Shown one piece after another: positions 8,056 to 17,482 of a stretch of DNA of 64,000 bases. This DNA is from an uncultured Pelagibacteraceae bacterium. Lineage in GTDB: Bacteria; Pseudomonadota; Alphaproteobacteria; Pelagibacterales; Pelagibacteraceae. A program made the translations under genes and the position numbers. Numbering within the stretch: position 1 is the first letter of the stretch; every line of letters begins with the position of its first letter. The stretch is taken from positions 62,001-126,000 of the forward strand of contig CACJOA010000001.1 of assembly GCA_902594915.1 (NCBI GenBank), read 5' to 3'. Under the pieces are notes generated by a model, which was not told the DNA's origin, made no database searches, and saw nothing but the letters and a program-made list of their open reading frames with translations.

Positions 8056-9255
8056 ATGAAAATATTATGTATTTTATATGACGACCCTAAGGGAGGTATG
8101 CCAAAATCTTACCCTTTGTCGCAATTACCAAAAATAGAAAAGTATCCAGACGGAATGACACTTCCATCACCAAAAAGTAGAGACTATACACCAGGTCAAT
8201 TACTTGGATGTGTTTCAGGTGAACTAGGTTTGAGAAAATTTTTAGAAAGTAATGGACATGAATTTGTTGTTACAAATAGCAAAGATGGGGATGGTTGTGA
8301 GGCTGACAAACATATTGTTGACGCTGATATAGTCATTTCTCAACCTTTTTTTCCATACTATTTAACTAAAGAAAGAATTGCTAAAGCAAAAAATTTAAAA
8401 ATGGCAATTACTGCAGGAATAGGATCGGACCATGTCGATTTGCAAGCTGCAATGGACAACAAAATTGATGTGGTTGAAGTAACTTTTTGTAATTCAAGAT
8501 CAGTCGCCGAACATATTGTAATGATGATTGTTTCGATGGTTAGAGACTATCATAACCAACATAGAATTGTTAACGAAGGTGGATGGAATATTGCTGATGC
8601 AGTGCAAAGATCGTATGATGTTGAGGGTATGCATATCGGAACCGTGGCAGCAGGTAGAATTGGTTTAGATGCATTAAGGAAAATGAAACCATTTGATACA
8701 CATTTACATTATTTCGACAGACACAGACTGCCTGAAAGTGTTGAAAAAGAACTTAATTTAACTTTTCACGAAACTGTAGAGTCAATGGTAAAAGTTTGTG
8801 ATGTTGTGACAATTAATTGTCCGCTTCACCCCGAGACAGAAAACTTATTTGATGATGCGATGATTAGTAAAATGAAAAAAGGTGCATACATTGTAAATAC
8901 AGCTAGAGGAAAGATTTGTAATCGTGACGCGATTGCAAAAGCTTTGAAGAGCGGTCAGTTAAGTGGATATGCCGGCGACGTATGGTTTCCACAACCTGCT
9001 CCAAATGATCACGTTTGGAGAAGTATGCCAAATCATGGTATGACACCTCATACGTCTGGAACATCCTTGACAGCTCAATCTAGATATGCTGACGGCGTAA
9101 GAGAAATACTAGAATGTTTTTTTGACGGTAAAGAAATACGAAATCAGTATTTAATTGTGAAAGATGGTCAATTAGCTGGTATGGGCGCTCACTCTTACAG
9201 TAAAGGATCTGCGACTGGTGGATCAGAAGAAGCAGCCAAATATAAGAAAAAATAA
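8056..9255 (+). CDS. fdh: NAD-dependent formate dehydrogenase
   Basis: Oxidises formate to CO2 with reduction of NAD+; metal-free D-2-hydroxyacid dehydrogenase family, cytoplasmic. At 399 residues it matches the Pseudomonas and methylotroph FDH type. Visible landmarks are QPFFPYYLTKERI, TAGIGSDHVDLQAA (substrate-binding region), RSVAEHIVMMIV, the dinucleotide loop GTVAAGRIG, NTARGKICNRDAI with the substrate Arg, QPAPNDHVW, and PHTSGTSLTAQSRYADG with the catalytic His. It has its own strong RBS and a 12-bp hairpin terminator after the stop, so it is probably monocistronic and well expressed. In SAR11 it would finish oxidation of one-carbon units to CO2, yielding NADH. Confidence 0.95.
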   Translation: MKILCILYDDPKGGMPKSYPLSQLPKIEKYPDGMTLPSPKSRDYTPGQLLGCVSGELGLRKFLESNGHEFVVTNSKDGDGCEADKHIVDADIVISQPFFPYYLTKERIAKAKNLKMAITAGIGSDHVDLQAAMDNKIDVVEVTFCNSRSVAEHIVMMIVSMVRDYHNQHRIVNEGGWNIADAVQRSYDVEGMHIGTVAAGRIGLDALRKMKPFDTHLHYFDRHRLPESVEKELNLTFHETVESMVKVCDVVTINCPLHPETENLFDDAMISKMKKGAYIVNTARGKICNRDAIAKALKSGQLSGYAGDVWFPQPAPNDHVWRSMPNHGMTPHTSGTSLTAQSRYADGVREILECFFDGKEIRNQYLIVKDGQLAGMGAHSYSKGSATGGSEEAAKYKKK

Positions 9256-9270
9256 TTTTTAGCTTTTGTT

Positions 9271-9300
9271 AAAAGTAGCTACATTTAAGTAGCTACTTTT
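9271..9300 (+). terminator. Rho-independent terminator after fdh
   Basis: A perfect 12-bp inverted repeat, AAAAGTAGCTAC and GTAGCTACTTTT, surrounds a six-base loop 15 bases after the formate dehydrogenase stop. The closing A-U pairs supply the U-run on the plus strand. The symmetric A/T ends would also allow minus-strand use, but no minus gene ends here. Confidence 0.8.
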
Positions 9301-9342
9301 AGCACATCAGATTATATAAAAATTTTTTCTGTTCATAATTCA

Positions 9343-9918
9343 ATGAAAGTTTTTATAATACCAATTATCTCACTTTTATTCCTAAATTTTGCTAAAGCTA
9401 GTGAATCATATAAAGCATATTTTGGGGGTGGGTGTTTTTGGTGTGTAGAGGAGTCATTTGAAAAACTCGATGGAGTTGAAAAAGTTGTCTCTGGTTATTC
9501 TGGAGGTATTACTGAAAATCCAACTTATAATGAGGTAACTTATGGAAATACAGGTCATTTTGAAGTTGTTGAAATTACGTACAATAAAGAATTGATATCT
9601 TATGAAAAATTATTAAAAAATTTTTGGGTAAATATCGATCCTTTTGATCCATATGGCCAATTTTGCGATAAAGGATATAGTTATAGATCAGTTGCATTCT
9701 ATCAAAACAAGAAAGAAAAAGAATTAATTGAAAGAGATATAGAAACATTGGAAAAAAAATTTAAAAAAAAAATAGTAACTTATATTAGAGAATTCAGAAA
9801 ATTTTATAAAGCAGAGGATTACCATCAAGATTTTTATGTAATTAAATTTCAAAAATATTTGAATTATAAAAAAGCTTGTAAGCGAGAAGAGATTTTAGAC
9901 GATATATGGAATAAATAA
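9343..9918 (+). CDS. msrA: Peptide-methionine (S)-S-oxide reductase MsrA, exported form
   Basis: Repairs methionine-S-sulfoxide in proteins. The catalytic motif GGCFWC is at residues 29-34, with Cys31 as nucleophile, followed by GYSGGITENPTYNEV and FWVNIDPFDPYGQFCDKG. The first 20 residues (MKVFIIPIISLLFLNFAKAS) form a signal peptide, so the enzyme should act in the periplasm or on the envelope. A Cys near the C-terminus (YKKACKREEIL) could be the resolving residue. The selO gene starts six bases after its stop, giving a likely msrA-selO pair that fits oxidative-damage control. Confidence 0.93.
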   Translation: MKVFIIPIISLLFLNFAKASESYKAYFGGGCFWCVEESFEKLDGVEKVVSGYSGGITENPTYNEVTYGNTGHFEVVEITYNKELISYEKLLKNFWVNIDPFDPYGQFCDKGYSYRSVAFYQNKKEKELIERDIETLEKKFKKKIVTYIREFRKFYKAEDYHQDFYVIKFQKYLNYKKACKREEILDDIWNK

Positions 9919-9924
9919 ACTTCT

Positions 9925-11376
9925 ATGAAATCAGACATAAATTGGAATTTTGATAATTCGTATTCGAAACTACCTGAGGCTTTTAAGGAAAATATAAAAC
10001 CGTTATTTGTAAAAAGTCCTAAATTAATAATTTTAAATAAGGAATTAGGAAGAAAACTCAATTTAAACTTTTCGGATATTAATGAAAAAGAATTATCTGA
10101 AATTTTTGTTGGAAATAAACTGCCAACTGGAAGTAAATCTATAGCTCAAGCATATGCTGGTCATCAATTTGGACATTTTGTAATGCTAGGAGATGGTAGA
10201 GCAACTCTCCTAGGAGAACACGTTACAAAAAATAAAGAGAAATACGACATACAACTAAAAGGTTCCGGTAAAACCGCCTTTTCTAGAAATGGTGATGGTC
10301 GTGCTGCTTTAGGTCCTATGTTAAGAGAATACGTAATAAGTGAAGCGATGAACTCTTTAAAAGTACCCACAACTAGAGGTCTTGCTGTAGCCAAAACAGG
10401 AGAAGATGTTATCAGAGAAAAAGCTTTACAAGGTGCCATTCTAACTAGAGTAGCATCTAGTCATATTAGAGTGGGAACATTCCAATACATTTCCGCAAGA
10501 CAAAACTTAAAAGAATTAAAGATGCTTCTCGATTACACAATTGATAGACATTATCCTGAAATTAAAAATTCTAAGAATAAAGCATTAGATTTATTATCAA
10601 GATTAATTGAGAAACAATGTGATTTGGTAGTTAATTGGATGCGTGTTGGATTTATTCATGGTGTAATGAATACAGACAATATGACAATATCAGGGGAGAC
10701 AATAGATTATGGTCCATGTGCATTTATGGATGTTTATGACCCAAAAACAGTTTTTAGCTCTATTGATAAAACTGGTAGATATGCATATTGTAATCAACCA
10801 CTAATTACAAAATGGAATTTGTCTAGGTTTGCTGAATGTTTAATTCCTTTGATAGATGAAAACAAAGATAAAGCTATAGAAATCGCAACTCAAAAAATAA
10901 ATAGTTTTGACAAACTTTATGAGGAAAAATGGATGAAAATGATGAGAAATAAGCTGGGTTTATCAGAAACCGATGATAACGATAAATCTTTGTTCATAGA
11001 CCTGCTATCTTGGATGCATATAAATAAAGCAGATTATACAAATACTTTCTGTCAATTAATGAAACTAGGACCAACAGAAATAATATACAATGATAAAGAA
11101 TTTATAAATTGGAAGAAAAGATGGCTAAAGCGAATATCTATAAATAAAATTTCGTTCGAAGATTCTATTAAGATAATGAGAAATAATAATCCATTAGTTA
11201 TTCCAAGAAATCATAAAATTGAGGAGATGTTAGAGTCAGCAGAACAAAATGATTTTAGACTAATTCATAAAATGTTGAAAATACTGAGTACGCCTTATAC
11301 AGAACAAGAAAATATTATTGATTATCGACTAGCATCTAGCTCAAAAAAAAAATACAAAACTTTTTGTGGAACTTAA
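9925..11376 (+). CDS. selO: SelO/YdiU-family protein adenylyltransferase
   Basis: A pseudokinase-fold enzyme that transfers AMP from ATP to Ser, Thr or Tyr of target proteins. The 483-residue length matches YdiU. Diagnostic segments are YAGHQFGHFVMLGDGRA, QLKGSGKTAFSRNGDGRA, REYVISEAMNSLKVPTTR, and HGVMNTDNMTISGETIDYG, containing the metal-binding Asn and Asp. The chain ends in TFCGT, keeping the C-terminal redox Cys of the family. SelO proteins are known to modify redox proteins and to be involved in glutathionylation. Cotranscription with msrA and the presence of GSH enzymes in the window agree with that role. Confidence 0.93.
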   Translation: MKSDINWNFDNSYSKLPEAFKENIKPLFVKSPKLIILNKELGRKLNLNFSDINEKELSEIFVGNKLPTGSKSIAQAYAGHQFGHFVMLGDGRATLLGEHVTKNKEKYDIQLKGSGKTAFSRNGDGRAALGPMLREYVISEAMNSLKVPTTRGLAVAKTGEDVIREKALQGAILTRVASSHIRVGTFQYISARQNLKELKMLLDYTIDRHYPEIKNSKNKALDLLSRLIEKQCDLVVNWMRVGFIHGVMNTDNMTISGETIDYGPCAFMDVYDPKTVFSSIDKTGRYAYCNQPLITKWNLSRFAECLIPLIDENKDKAIEIATQKINSFDKLYEEKWMKMMRNKLGLSETDDNDKSLFIDLLSWMHINKADYTNTFCQLMKLGPTEIIYNDKEFINWKKRWLKRISINKISFEDSIKIMRNNNPLVIPRNHKIEEMLESAEQNDFRLIHKMLKILSTPYTEQENIIDYRLASSSKKKYKTFCGT

Positions 11377-11383
11377 TTTTTTA

Positions 11384-12487
11384 TCATAGAACATAAGGTT
11401 CTGGCCTAGCTTTTTTTCCTAAGACTCTTTCCACTGCCATGTTAGAAATATCAATTGATTGGTAGGATCCTGTAGTAATTAATTCTGTTAAAGCCCTACC
11501 AATTCCTGGAGCTTGCATTAAACCTCTACCTGTAAAACCTGTAGCTAAATAAACATTATCGTATTTTGGATGTTTGCCTACAACTGCATTATTATCTAAT
11601 ATATTACAATCGTAATAACCTGCCCAGCCTCCTGTCAATTTAAGCTCCTCCATTGCTGGAATTCTTTTTGCTAAAGCAGGCCAAACTAACTCTTCAAAAT
11701 CATTCCATGCAGGCTCTAAATCTTCCGCATCAAAAATAGATTTTGGTGATCCAGCTAAATATTCTTTTCCTTCCGGTCTCCAGTAAACTCCTGTCGTTAG
11801 ATCTCCTGTCAAAGGCATCTCAGCAATATGTTTTGGACATTTTACTCTAAACACTGTGTGTTTTTGTGGCTCAACAGGTATATCTTCTAAAAGTTCTTTC
11901 GTCCAACACCCTGCTGCAGAAACAATTGTTTTTGCTTTTATCTCAGAAAGAGATTTAACATCGCCTTTAATAAATTCAGCCCCTAGTTCCATTGCTTTAC
12001 TTTTTAAAGCGCTATGAAACATAAAAGGATCTATCCACCCTTCACTTTGGTTGTCTGTAAATGTTGCTGTTTCAATTCCTTCGCTATTAATATATGGAAA
12101 AAAATTAGTTAACTCAGATCCCTTAATATTTTTTGTTCCTGCTTCACAAGCTTTATGATTTTCTAAAGCTTTATATTGCTCCTCAGCATGTTCTGGTCCA
12201 AACATTAATAAATAACCATTAGTAACCATACTTGCAGTTGGTTTTGGATTTTTTTTTGTTTTAAGTAATTTTGGTATTTGAAATATAAATTCTCTTGCAA
12301 ATTTTCCTAATAAAATATTCTCGATTTGAAAAAATTGTCTTCTAAAACCTCCTAATGATAACGGAAAAGAAGCAGTCTTATAGGTAGGGTCTTTCTCAAT
12401 GACTTTCACTTTCCTTCCTTCTTTAGATAAGAAATAAGCGGTTGAGGTACCAATGATTCCACCACCAATGATTACAATATCATCCAT
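11384..12487 (-). CDS. FAD-dependent oxidoreductase, DAO family
   Basis: A 367-residue flavoenzyme of the D-amino acid oxidase/sarcosine oxidase superfamily. The Rossmann FAD loop IIGGGIIGTSTAYFLSKEG lies at the N-terminus. Middle segments include QSEGWIDPFMFHSALKSKA and TIVSAAGCWTKEL, and the C-terminal part has GWAGYYDCNILDNNAVVG and VYLATGFTGRGLMQAPGIG, the usual FAD-binding end. The substrate is probably a secondary or N-methyl amine or an amino acid, but this cannot be fixed from sequence. TspO lies eight bases upstream in the same direction, so the two probably share a transcript. Confidence 0.85.
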   Translation of the reverse strand: MDDIVIIGGGIIGTSTAYFLSKEGRKVKVIEKDPTYKTASFPLSLGGFRRQFFQIENILLGKFAREFIFQIPKLLKTKKNPKPTASMVTNGYLLMFGPEHAEEQYKALENHKACEAGTKNIKGSELTNFFPYINSEGIETATFTDNQSEGWIDPFMFHSALKSKAMELGAEFIKGDVKSLSEIKAKTIVSAAGCWTKELLEDIPVEPQKHTVFRVKCPKHIAEMPLTGDLTTGVYWRPEGKEYLAGSPKSIFDAEDLEPAWNDFEELVWPALAKRIPAMEELKLTGGWAGYYDCNILDNNAVVGKHPKYDNVYLATGFTGRGLMQAPGIGRALTELITTGSYQSIDISNMAVERVLGKKARPEPYVL

Positions 12488-12495
12488 ATTTAATA

Positions 12496-12963
12496 TTAAT
12501 TAAGTATTAAAAGATTAAGATTAAGAAATAATGCATAGCATGACCAAAGTAAATAGGGAATCATCAAATAAAAACTAACTTCGTTTATACGTTTAAATCT
12601 TAATGAGAGAGTAACTATCAAACAGATGAGTATTATCAAATTGACCATGGCTAAAAAAATATTATGAAAACCAAAAAAAACTACACTCCAAGTTGTATTA
12701 AAAAGAATATGAATAAAATATATATATATTGTACTCATATCTCTATTTTTAGTATGCCAAAAAATCCAAATTGCAAAAGTCATCATTAAATATAAAGTTG
12801 TCCACACTGGAGCAAATATCCAATCAGGAGGATTTAAATTGGATTTGGTTAACTGTGAATACCATGGTTCTTTTAAAGTTATTGTGACTAAACCCCCGAT
12901 AAATGAGGCAGAATAAGTGATTGTAAAAAAAAGAACAAAAGATAAAAATTTATTTTTTAACAT
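12496..12963 (-). CDS. tspO: TspO/MBR-family membrane protein
   Basis: A 155-residue, five-helix membrane protein of the tryptophan-rich sensory/translocator family, which binds tetrapyrroles and sterol-like ligands. The signature is visible: PWYSQLTKSNLNPPDWIFAPVWT near residues 33-56, IFWHTKN, FNTTWSVVFFGFHNIFLA, and a final PYLLWSCYALFLNLNLLILN. In Rhodobacter TspO tunes photosynthesis genes; in a proteorhodopsin-bearing heterotroph its role is open. It is divergent from the SDR gene with only 24 bases between start codons, so the two promoters must overlap the coding regions or each other. Confidence 0.93.
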   Translation of the reverse strand: MLKNKFLSFVLFFTITYSASFIGGLVTITLKEPWYSQLTKSNLNPPDWIFAPVWTTLYLMMTFAIWIFWHTKNRDMSTIYIYFIHILFNTTWSVVFFGFHNIFLAMVNLIILICLIVTLSLRFKRINEVSFYLMIPYLLWSCYALFLNLNLLILN

Positions 12964-12987
12964 TTAAGTATTATACATCACAATAAG

Positions 12988-13749
12988 ATGAATAAAAAAA
13001 CTATTTGGATTACAGGTGGAAGCACTGGAATTGGCAAGGCCTTGGCAATTAAATTTGCAAAAGAAGGATGGAATGTAGCAATATCCGCGAGGAGAGAAAA
13101 TCTTCTTAATGAAATTTCCGAAAGAAATGAAAATATATTTGGATTTCCTTTAGATGTTACAAATAAATCTCAATGTAGAGAAGTATTTAGTACAATCAAA
13201 AATAAATTTGAAAGTATTGATATATGTTTTTTTTCAACAGGAACCTGGAACCCTAAGAAAGAAAAAGATATAGATGTTGAGCAAATTGAAGATGTTTTTA
13301 AGGTAAATTTTTTTGGAACTTTAAATAGTATCAAAGCAGTAGAAGAATATTTTAAAGCTAGAAAAAATGGAACTATTACAATTGTATCATCAATAGCTGG
13401 ATACAGAGGATTGCCAAACTCTACAGGCTATGGACCATCTAAATCAGCTTTAAATAATTTAGCTGAAAGCTTATATTTTGATTTTAAAAGATCAAACGTG
13501 AGAGTTTGTTTAGTTTCTCCAGGGTTTATAAAAACTCCAATGACCGACAAAAATGATTTTAAGATGCCTTTCTTAAAATCTACAGAGTATGCTGCTGAAA
13601 AGATATATGATGGATTAATTAATAAAAATAATTTTGAAATTCATTTTCCTAAGTCTTTAACATTGATATTGAAAATTTTTAGTTTTTTGCCAAGTAAAAT
13701 TTATTTTAATTTAATTGGAAAAATGACAAAATATCAAAAAAAAAACTAG
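12988..13749 (+). CDS. Short-chain dehydrogenase/reductase
   Basis: A 253-residue NAD(P)-dependent SDR. The cofactor motif TGGSTGIGKAL is at residues 8-18, the catalytic Ser is in IVSSIAGYRG, and the active-site pair is Y-G-P-S-K in GYGPSKSALNN. A hydrophobic C-terminal segment (LILKIFSFLPSKIYFNLIG) could associate with the membrane. The substrate is unknown; proximity to the CFA-synthase-like group suggests lipid chemistry. Its TAG stop shares the tetranucleotide CTAG with the stop of the convergent DUF3833 gene. Confidence 0.88.
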   Translation: MNKKTIWITGGSTGIGKALAIKFAKEGWNVAISARRENLLNEISERNENIFGFPLDVTNKSQCREVFSTIKNKFESIDICFFSTGTWNPKKEKDIDVEQIEDVFKVNFFGTLNSIKAVEEYFKARKNGTITIVSSIAGYRGLPNSTGYGPSKSALNNLAESLYFDFKRSNVRVCLVSPGFIKTPMTDKNDFKMPFLKSTEYAAEKIYDGLINKNNFEIHFPKSLTLILKIFSFLPSKIYFNLIGKMTKYQKKN

Positions 13750-14294
13750 TCCTTTACAAATACAACTGTCAATTCTGCTACTCTAAAACCAAATTTAGTC
13801 ATTGTTGCTCTATTTATAGCCACACGATCATCTTGCTTAAATATCCAATCATCAAATGAAATTTTCATCGCTTTACCTTTAACAGGAACCAGAAGAACGT
13901 ATTCAAACTTGAAAGCTGGACCATAAGAGTAACCCTTTGCTTCACCCACAACATCTCCTGCAGTACCCACATAATTATTTTCATCAATTTTAGTAATTTG
14001 CCATTGCCTTGTTTGGATTTCTCCATCATCCCAATTAAATTTTTCATCCAGTATGAGTCTTTTTCCATCCCAATTTCCATTTAGATCTGCTGAAAATTGT
14101 CTTGTTACTTTTCCTGATCTATTTTGAAGTACTCCCCATGCCTTTACATTTCCTGACAGATACTCTTCAATAATTAATCTTGGTTCTTTATTTTTAAAAT
14201 CTTCTGGTTTCATCGAGCTTTTTTGTGAGCAACTTGTAATTAAGATTATAGAAATTATCAATAAAATTGATTTAAAGAATTTTTTGTCGCGCAT
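13746..14294 (-). CDS. DUF3833-family lipoprotein
   Basis: A 182-residue envelope protein. The N-terminus has a lipoprotein signal peptide with lipobox ILITSCS, so Cys22 should be lipidated. The mature part shows the DUF3833 pattern: LIIEEYLSGNVKAWGVLQNR, RQFSADLNGNWDGKRLILDE, GEIQTRQWQI and DDWIFKQDDRVAINRATMTKFG. The function is unknown. In other alphaproteobacteria the family keeps company with CFA-type methyltransferases, DUF1365 and amine-oxidase proteins, exactly as here. It follows the methyltransferase gene by 14 bases and is the last gene of the minus-strand run. Confidence 0.9.
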   Translation of the reverse strand: MRDKKFFKSILLIISIILITSCSQKSSMKPEDFKNKEPRLIIEEYLSGNVKAWGVLQNRSGKVTRQFSADLNGNWDGKRLILDEKFNWDDGEIQTRQWQITKIDENNYVGTAGDVVGEAKGYSYGPAFKFEYVLLVPVKGKAMKISFDDWIFKQDDRVAINRATMTKFGFRVAELTVVFVKD

Positions 14295-14308
14295 ATACTT
14301 CCTTATTA

Positions 14309-15487
14309 TTATTTGTTTTGAATGGAAAATTGAATTAGATCAATATTTTTTGATTTAAAACCAGCTTCGCAATAACATAAGTAAAACTCCCACATTCTTC
14401 TAAAAGTTGAGTCAAAACCTTGTGTTTTAATTAATTCCCACTTTTTATTAAATTCTTTTCTCCAAATAGCAAGTGTATTTGAGTAATGATCAGCATAAGA
14501 TTCATAAGATTTTATAGTTAAACCGTTTTTCGAAACATATTTATCTATACTTCTTTTATTTGGAAGAAAACCGCCAGGAAAAATATATTTTTGAATGAAG
14601 TCTTGTTTATATTTGTATCTATCAAAAAGATTATCATCAATTGTTATTGCTTGAATAGCAGCACTTCCATTACTTGATAAATTATCTTTAATTGTTTTAA
14701 AGTAACCTTCCAAATAATTTTGGCCTACCGCCTCTATCATTTCTATGGATGCGATAGAGTTATATTTTTCTTTTAAGTCTCTATAATCTTTTATTTGAAT
14801 ATTAACTTTTTCATTTAGTCCACACCTATAAATTCTTTCTTTAGCATACTCGAATTGTTTTTTTGAAATTGTAATACAATCTAATTTAACATCGTATTTT
14901 TTTCCAAGATACTCAGCAAAACCTCCCCAGCCACAGCCTATTTCTAGAACTTTATCTCCGACTCCAGGCTTTATTAAATCTATCAATTTTTGATATTTAT
15001 TATTCTGAGCATCAGATAAATTTTTATTCTTCTCATCAAATATCGCACTTGAATAAGTTAGAGTCTTATCTAACCATAAAGAAAAGAATTCATTCCCAAG
15101 ATCATAATGTTTTGAAATATTTGTTTTACTTCTATTTTTTGTATTCTTTACAAAAATACTTTTTAAGTAATTAATGAAAGAAAGATCTAACAATCCAGAA
15201 AATTTATGAATCTGTTTAATATTTCTTGCGGTAATCTCTATCAAATTTGATAGATTGTTCGTCTCAAAATGGTCATTCATGTAGGACTCTGCAAGACCAA
15301 CACTACCTGATCTAATTAAATTAAACGTAAAGTTTTTATTTTTTATCTTTAAATCTGCGTGCAAAGAATCTTTGATGTTCCCAAAACTATAGTTTTTACC
15401 ATCGTAATTAGTTAGCTCTAAATGACCAACTTTTATATCTTTCAAAATGCTAAAGACAATTTTATCTGAAACTGCACTTAAATTCAT
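14309..15487 (-). CDS. cfa: Cyclopropane-fatty-acid-synthase-like phospholipid methyltransferase
   Basis: A 392-residue SAM-dependent enzyme acting on unsaturated acyl chains of membrane phospholipids. The SAM loop is VLEIGCGWGGFAEYLG; upstream is the family-specific SKHYDLGNEFFSLWLDKTLTYSSAIF; the C-terminal RRMWEFYLCYCEAGFK is typical of CFA synthases. The product may be a cyclopropane or another methylated fatty acid, because in Rhodobacter related enzymes in similar clusters make furan fatty acids. The start codon forms TAATG with the DUF1365 stop, so translation is probably coupled. Confidence 0.88.
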   Translation of the reverse strand: MNLSAVSDKIVFSILKDIKVGHLELTNYDGKNYSFGNIKDSLHADLKIKNKNFTFNLIRSGSVGLAESYMNDHFETNNLSNLIEITARNIKQIHKFSGLLDLSFINYLKSIFVKNTKNRSKTNISKHYDLGNEFFSLWLDKTLTYSSAIFDEKNKNLSDAQNNKYQKLIDLIKPGVGDKVLEIGCGWGGFAEYLGKKYDVKLDCITISKKQFEYAKERIYRCGLNEKVNIQIKDYRDLKEKYNSIASIEMIEAVGQNYLEGYFKTIKDNLSSNGSAAIQAITIDDNLFDRYKYKQDFIQKYIFPGGFLPNKRSIDKYVSKNGLTIKSYESYADHYSNTLAIWRKEFNKKWELIKTQGFDSTFRRMWEFYLCYCEAGFKSKNIDLIQFSIQNK

Positions 15488-16248
15488 TAACTCTCAAAAG
15501 TAATATTATTTTTAATTTTTAATTTTTTTTTGACAAATTTAATACCTTTAGTCCACAGTTTAAACGCTTCAAAATGTATCGCAGATATTATTTTAAAAGT
15601 CATAAGTGGGTGTTTTATGTATGATTTTAACAATTCTCTACTATTTAGGTCTTTTCTTTTTCCATCCTGAGATGCATACAAAATTTTTTCGTTTGACTGG
15701 TATTGATCTATAATGACAGATATTCTTTCACAGGGTTTTAGAATTCTAAAAAAATAATTACAATTCATCTCTATAAAAGGCGAAACGTGAAATTTTTTTG
15801 AACAGTTATGTTGAAAAAGTTTAGAATCATCATCAACTTTAAAGATATATGTATGTTGTTCGCCAAATGTATTCTTAACTTCATATAAAATAGCGATTAA
15901 TTTATCTTTAATATCGTAAATAAAAAAAACACTTAAGGGATTAAAAACATATCCAAAAATTCTTGGATAGCATAATAATTTTATTTTTATATCTTTTGAG
16001 TTGATTTTATTTTCATCTAAATTTTTTTTCACCCATGAGATTAATGAAGTTCCATCTCTACTCCCATGATCTTTTTCAAAAAAACTTATTAAATTAAATT
16101 TATTAAATGAAAAAAATTTAATATTTTTATCTATCTTATCTAACTCTGATAAGTCTATTAGAAGTGAAAATACACTATACTTAAAAAAATGAGTTTTAGG
16201 TTTAAATCTTTTGTGAATAACTGTACCATTATAAATTGAACTAATCAT
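15487..16248 (-). CDS. DUF1365-family protein
   Basis: A 253-residue protein of unknown biochemical role that almost always accompanies CFA-synthase-like methyltransferases. Typical segments are YNGTVIHKRFKPKTHFFKYS at the N-terminus, LLCYPRIFGYVFNPLSVFF in the middle, and KKFHVSPFIEMNCNYFF. It lies between an amine-oxidase-type flavoprotein (overlap 8 bases) and the methyltransferase (TAATG junction), so all three are one operon. A function in modifying or handling unsaturated acyl chains is inferred from this conserved context. Confidence 0.9.
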   Translation of the reverse strand: MISSIYNGTVIHKRFKPKTHFFKYSVFSLLIDLSELDKIDKNIKFFSFNKFNLISFFEKDHGSRDGTSLISWVKKNLDENKINSKDIKIKLLCYPRIFGYVFNPLSVFFIYDIKDKLIAILYEVKNTFGEQHTYIFKVDDDSKLFQHNCSKKFHVSPFIEMNCNYFFRILKPCERISVIIDQYQSNEKILYASQDGKRKDLNSRELLKSYIKHPLMTFKIISAIHFEAFKLWTKGIKFVKKKLKIKNNITFES

Positions 16249-17479
16249 TTAAGTTTTTTAACATTTCAATTGATGATTTTATGCCATCCTCATGAAAACC
16301 GTAACCGAAATAACTTCCACAAAATAATATATTTTCTTTGTTTTGAATGTTTTTCAAATTTTTTTGATTATCTAAAGCTTTTTGATCATAATAAGGATGT
16401 GTAAAATTAATCTTCTTTAAAATTTTATCCTCAGATATTTCTCTTATAGGATTTAAAGTCAAAAATATATTTTTTTCATTTTTTAAGTTTTGAAGAAGAT
16501 TTAACCAGTATGAAAGTGAGTTTAGGCTTGTATTCTTTTTATCAACAAAAGAATTCCATGAGGACCATACATCTTTATTTTTAGGCATGATATTTTCATC
16601 TGTATGCAATATTGCTAAATTTTCTCTGTAACTAAAATTTGATAAAATATTTCTTTCCTCATCTAATGGATTATCTATTAAATTTAACGCTTCATTTGCA
16701 TGAGTTGCAAGAACGACCTTGTCATAATGGAAAAATTCATTATTGCCACCATAATAGACTTGTAATCCTGATGAGATTCTTTTAACAGAATTTATTCTAT
16801 AATTTTTGTAATACTGACCACTGATTATAGATAAAACTTTATTGACATATGTTCTACTTCTTTGGGCGACAGTGTACCACTGAGGTCTGTTTTTAAGTTT
16901 AAATAGACCATGATTTTGAAAAAATTTTAGAAAAAAATTCATAGGCATTTTACCTGCTTCATATGGTGGCATAGACCAAATTGCAGATACCATTGGTATA
17001 ATGTGGTAATTAATAAAACCTTTGGACCATTTATTTTTTTTTAAAAAATCATCTAAAGTTATTTTTTGATCAATTTCTGAGATATTGTCGCAAGTTTTAT
17101 AAAATTTTAAAATATCAAAAAACATTTTGAGAAATTCAATATTCAATAAGTTAGATTTGTTGGCAAAAATACCTGATAAACCTTTACCACAATACTCATA
17201 ATTAGTGTCTTCTACAGAAACAGAAAATGACATATCGCTTTTTTCAATTTCAATATCAATCTCTTTAAAAAAATTTATTAAATTTGGATATGTTTGATGA
17301 TTAAATACAATAAATCCCACATCGACAGATATTTTTTTTTCATTAAGAATTGCATCAACGGTATAAGAGTGACCTCCAAAATGATTCTCTCTCTCAAAAA
17401 GATCTACATGATGATTTTTTGATAAATAATAAGCTGCGCTTAAGCCTGATATACCTGAGCCAATTACAGCTACTTTCAT
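16241..17479 (-). CDS. NAD(P)/FAD-binding amine-oxidase-type protein
   Basis: A 412-residue flavoprotein. The N-terminal FAD loop is VAVIGSGISGLSAAYYL, followed by LFERENHFGGHSYTVD and VDVGFIVFNHQTYPNL, the pattern of the short amine oxidase/desaturase-like proteins next to DUF1365. The C-terminal FCGSYFGYGFHEDGIKSS is the usual flavin-binding end. It begins three bases after the gcvP stop, so it can be transcribed from the glycine-riboswitch promoter as well as, possibly, from an internal one. Substrate is probably an acyl chain rather than a free amine, by context only. Confidence 0.88.
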   Translation of the reverse strand: MKVAVIGSGISGLSAAYYLSKNHHVDLFERENHFGGHSYTVDAILNEKKISVDVGFIVFNHQTYPNLINFFKEIDIEIEKSDMSFSVSVEDTNYEYCGKGLSGIFANKSNLLNIEFLKMFFDILKFYKTCDNISEIDQKITLDDFLKKNKWSKGFINYHIIPMVSAIWSMPPYEAGKMPMNFFLKFFQNHGLFKLKNRPQWYTVAQRSRTYVNKVLSIISGQYYKNYRINSVKRISSGLQVYYGGNNEFFHYDKVVLATHANEALNLIDNPLDEERNILSNFSYRENLAILHTDENIMPKNKDVWSSWNSFVDKKNTSLNSLSYWLNLLQNLKNEKNIFLTLNPIREISEDKILKKINFTHPYYDQKALDNQKNLKNIQNKENILFCGSYFGYGFHEDGIKSSIEMLKNLND

Positions 17480-17482
17480 TAA

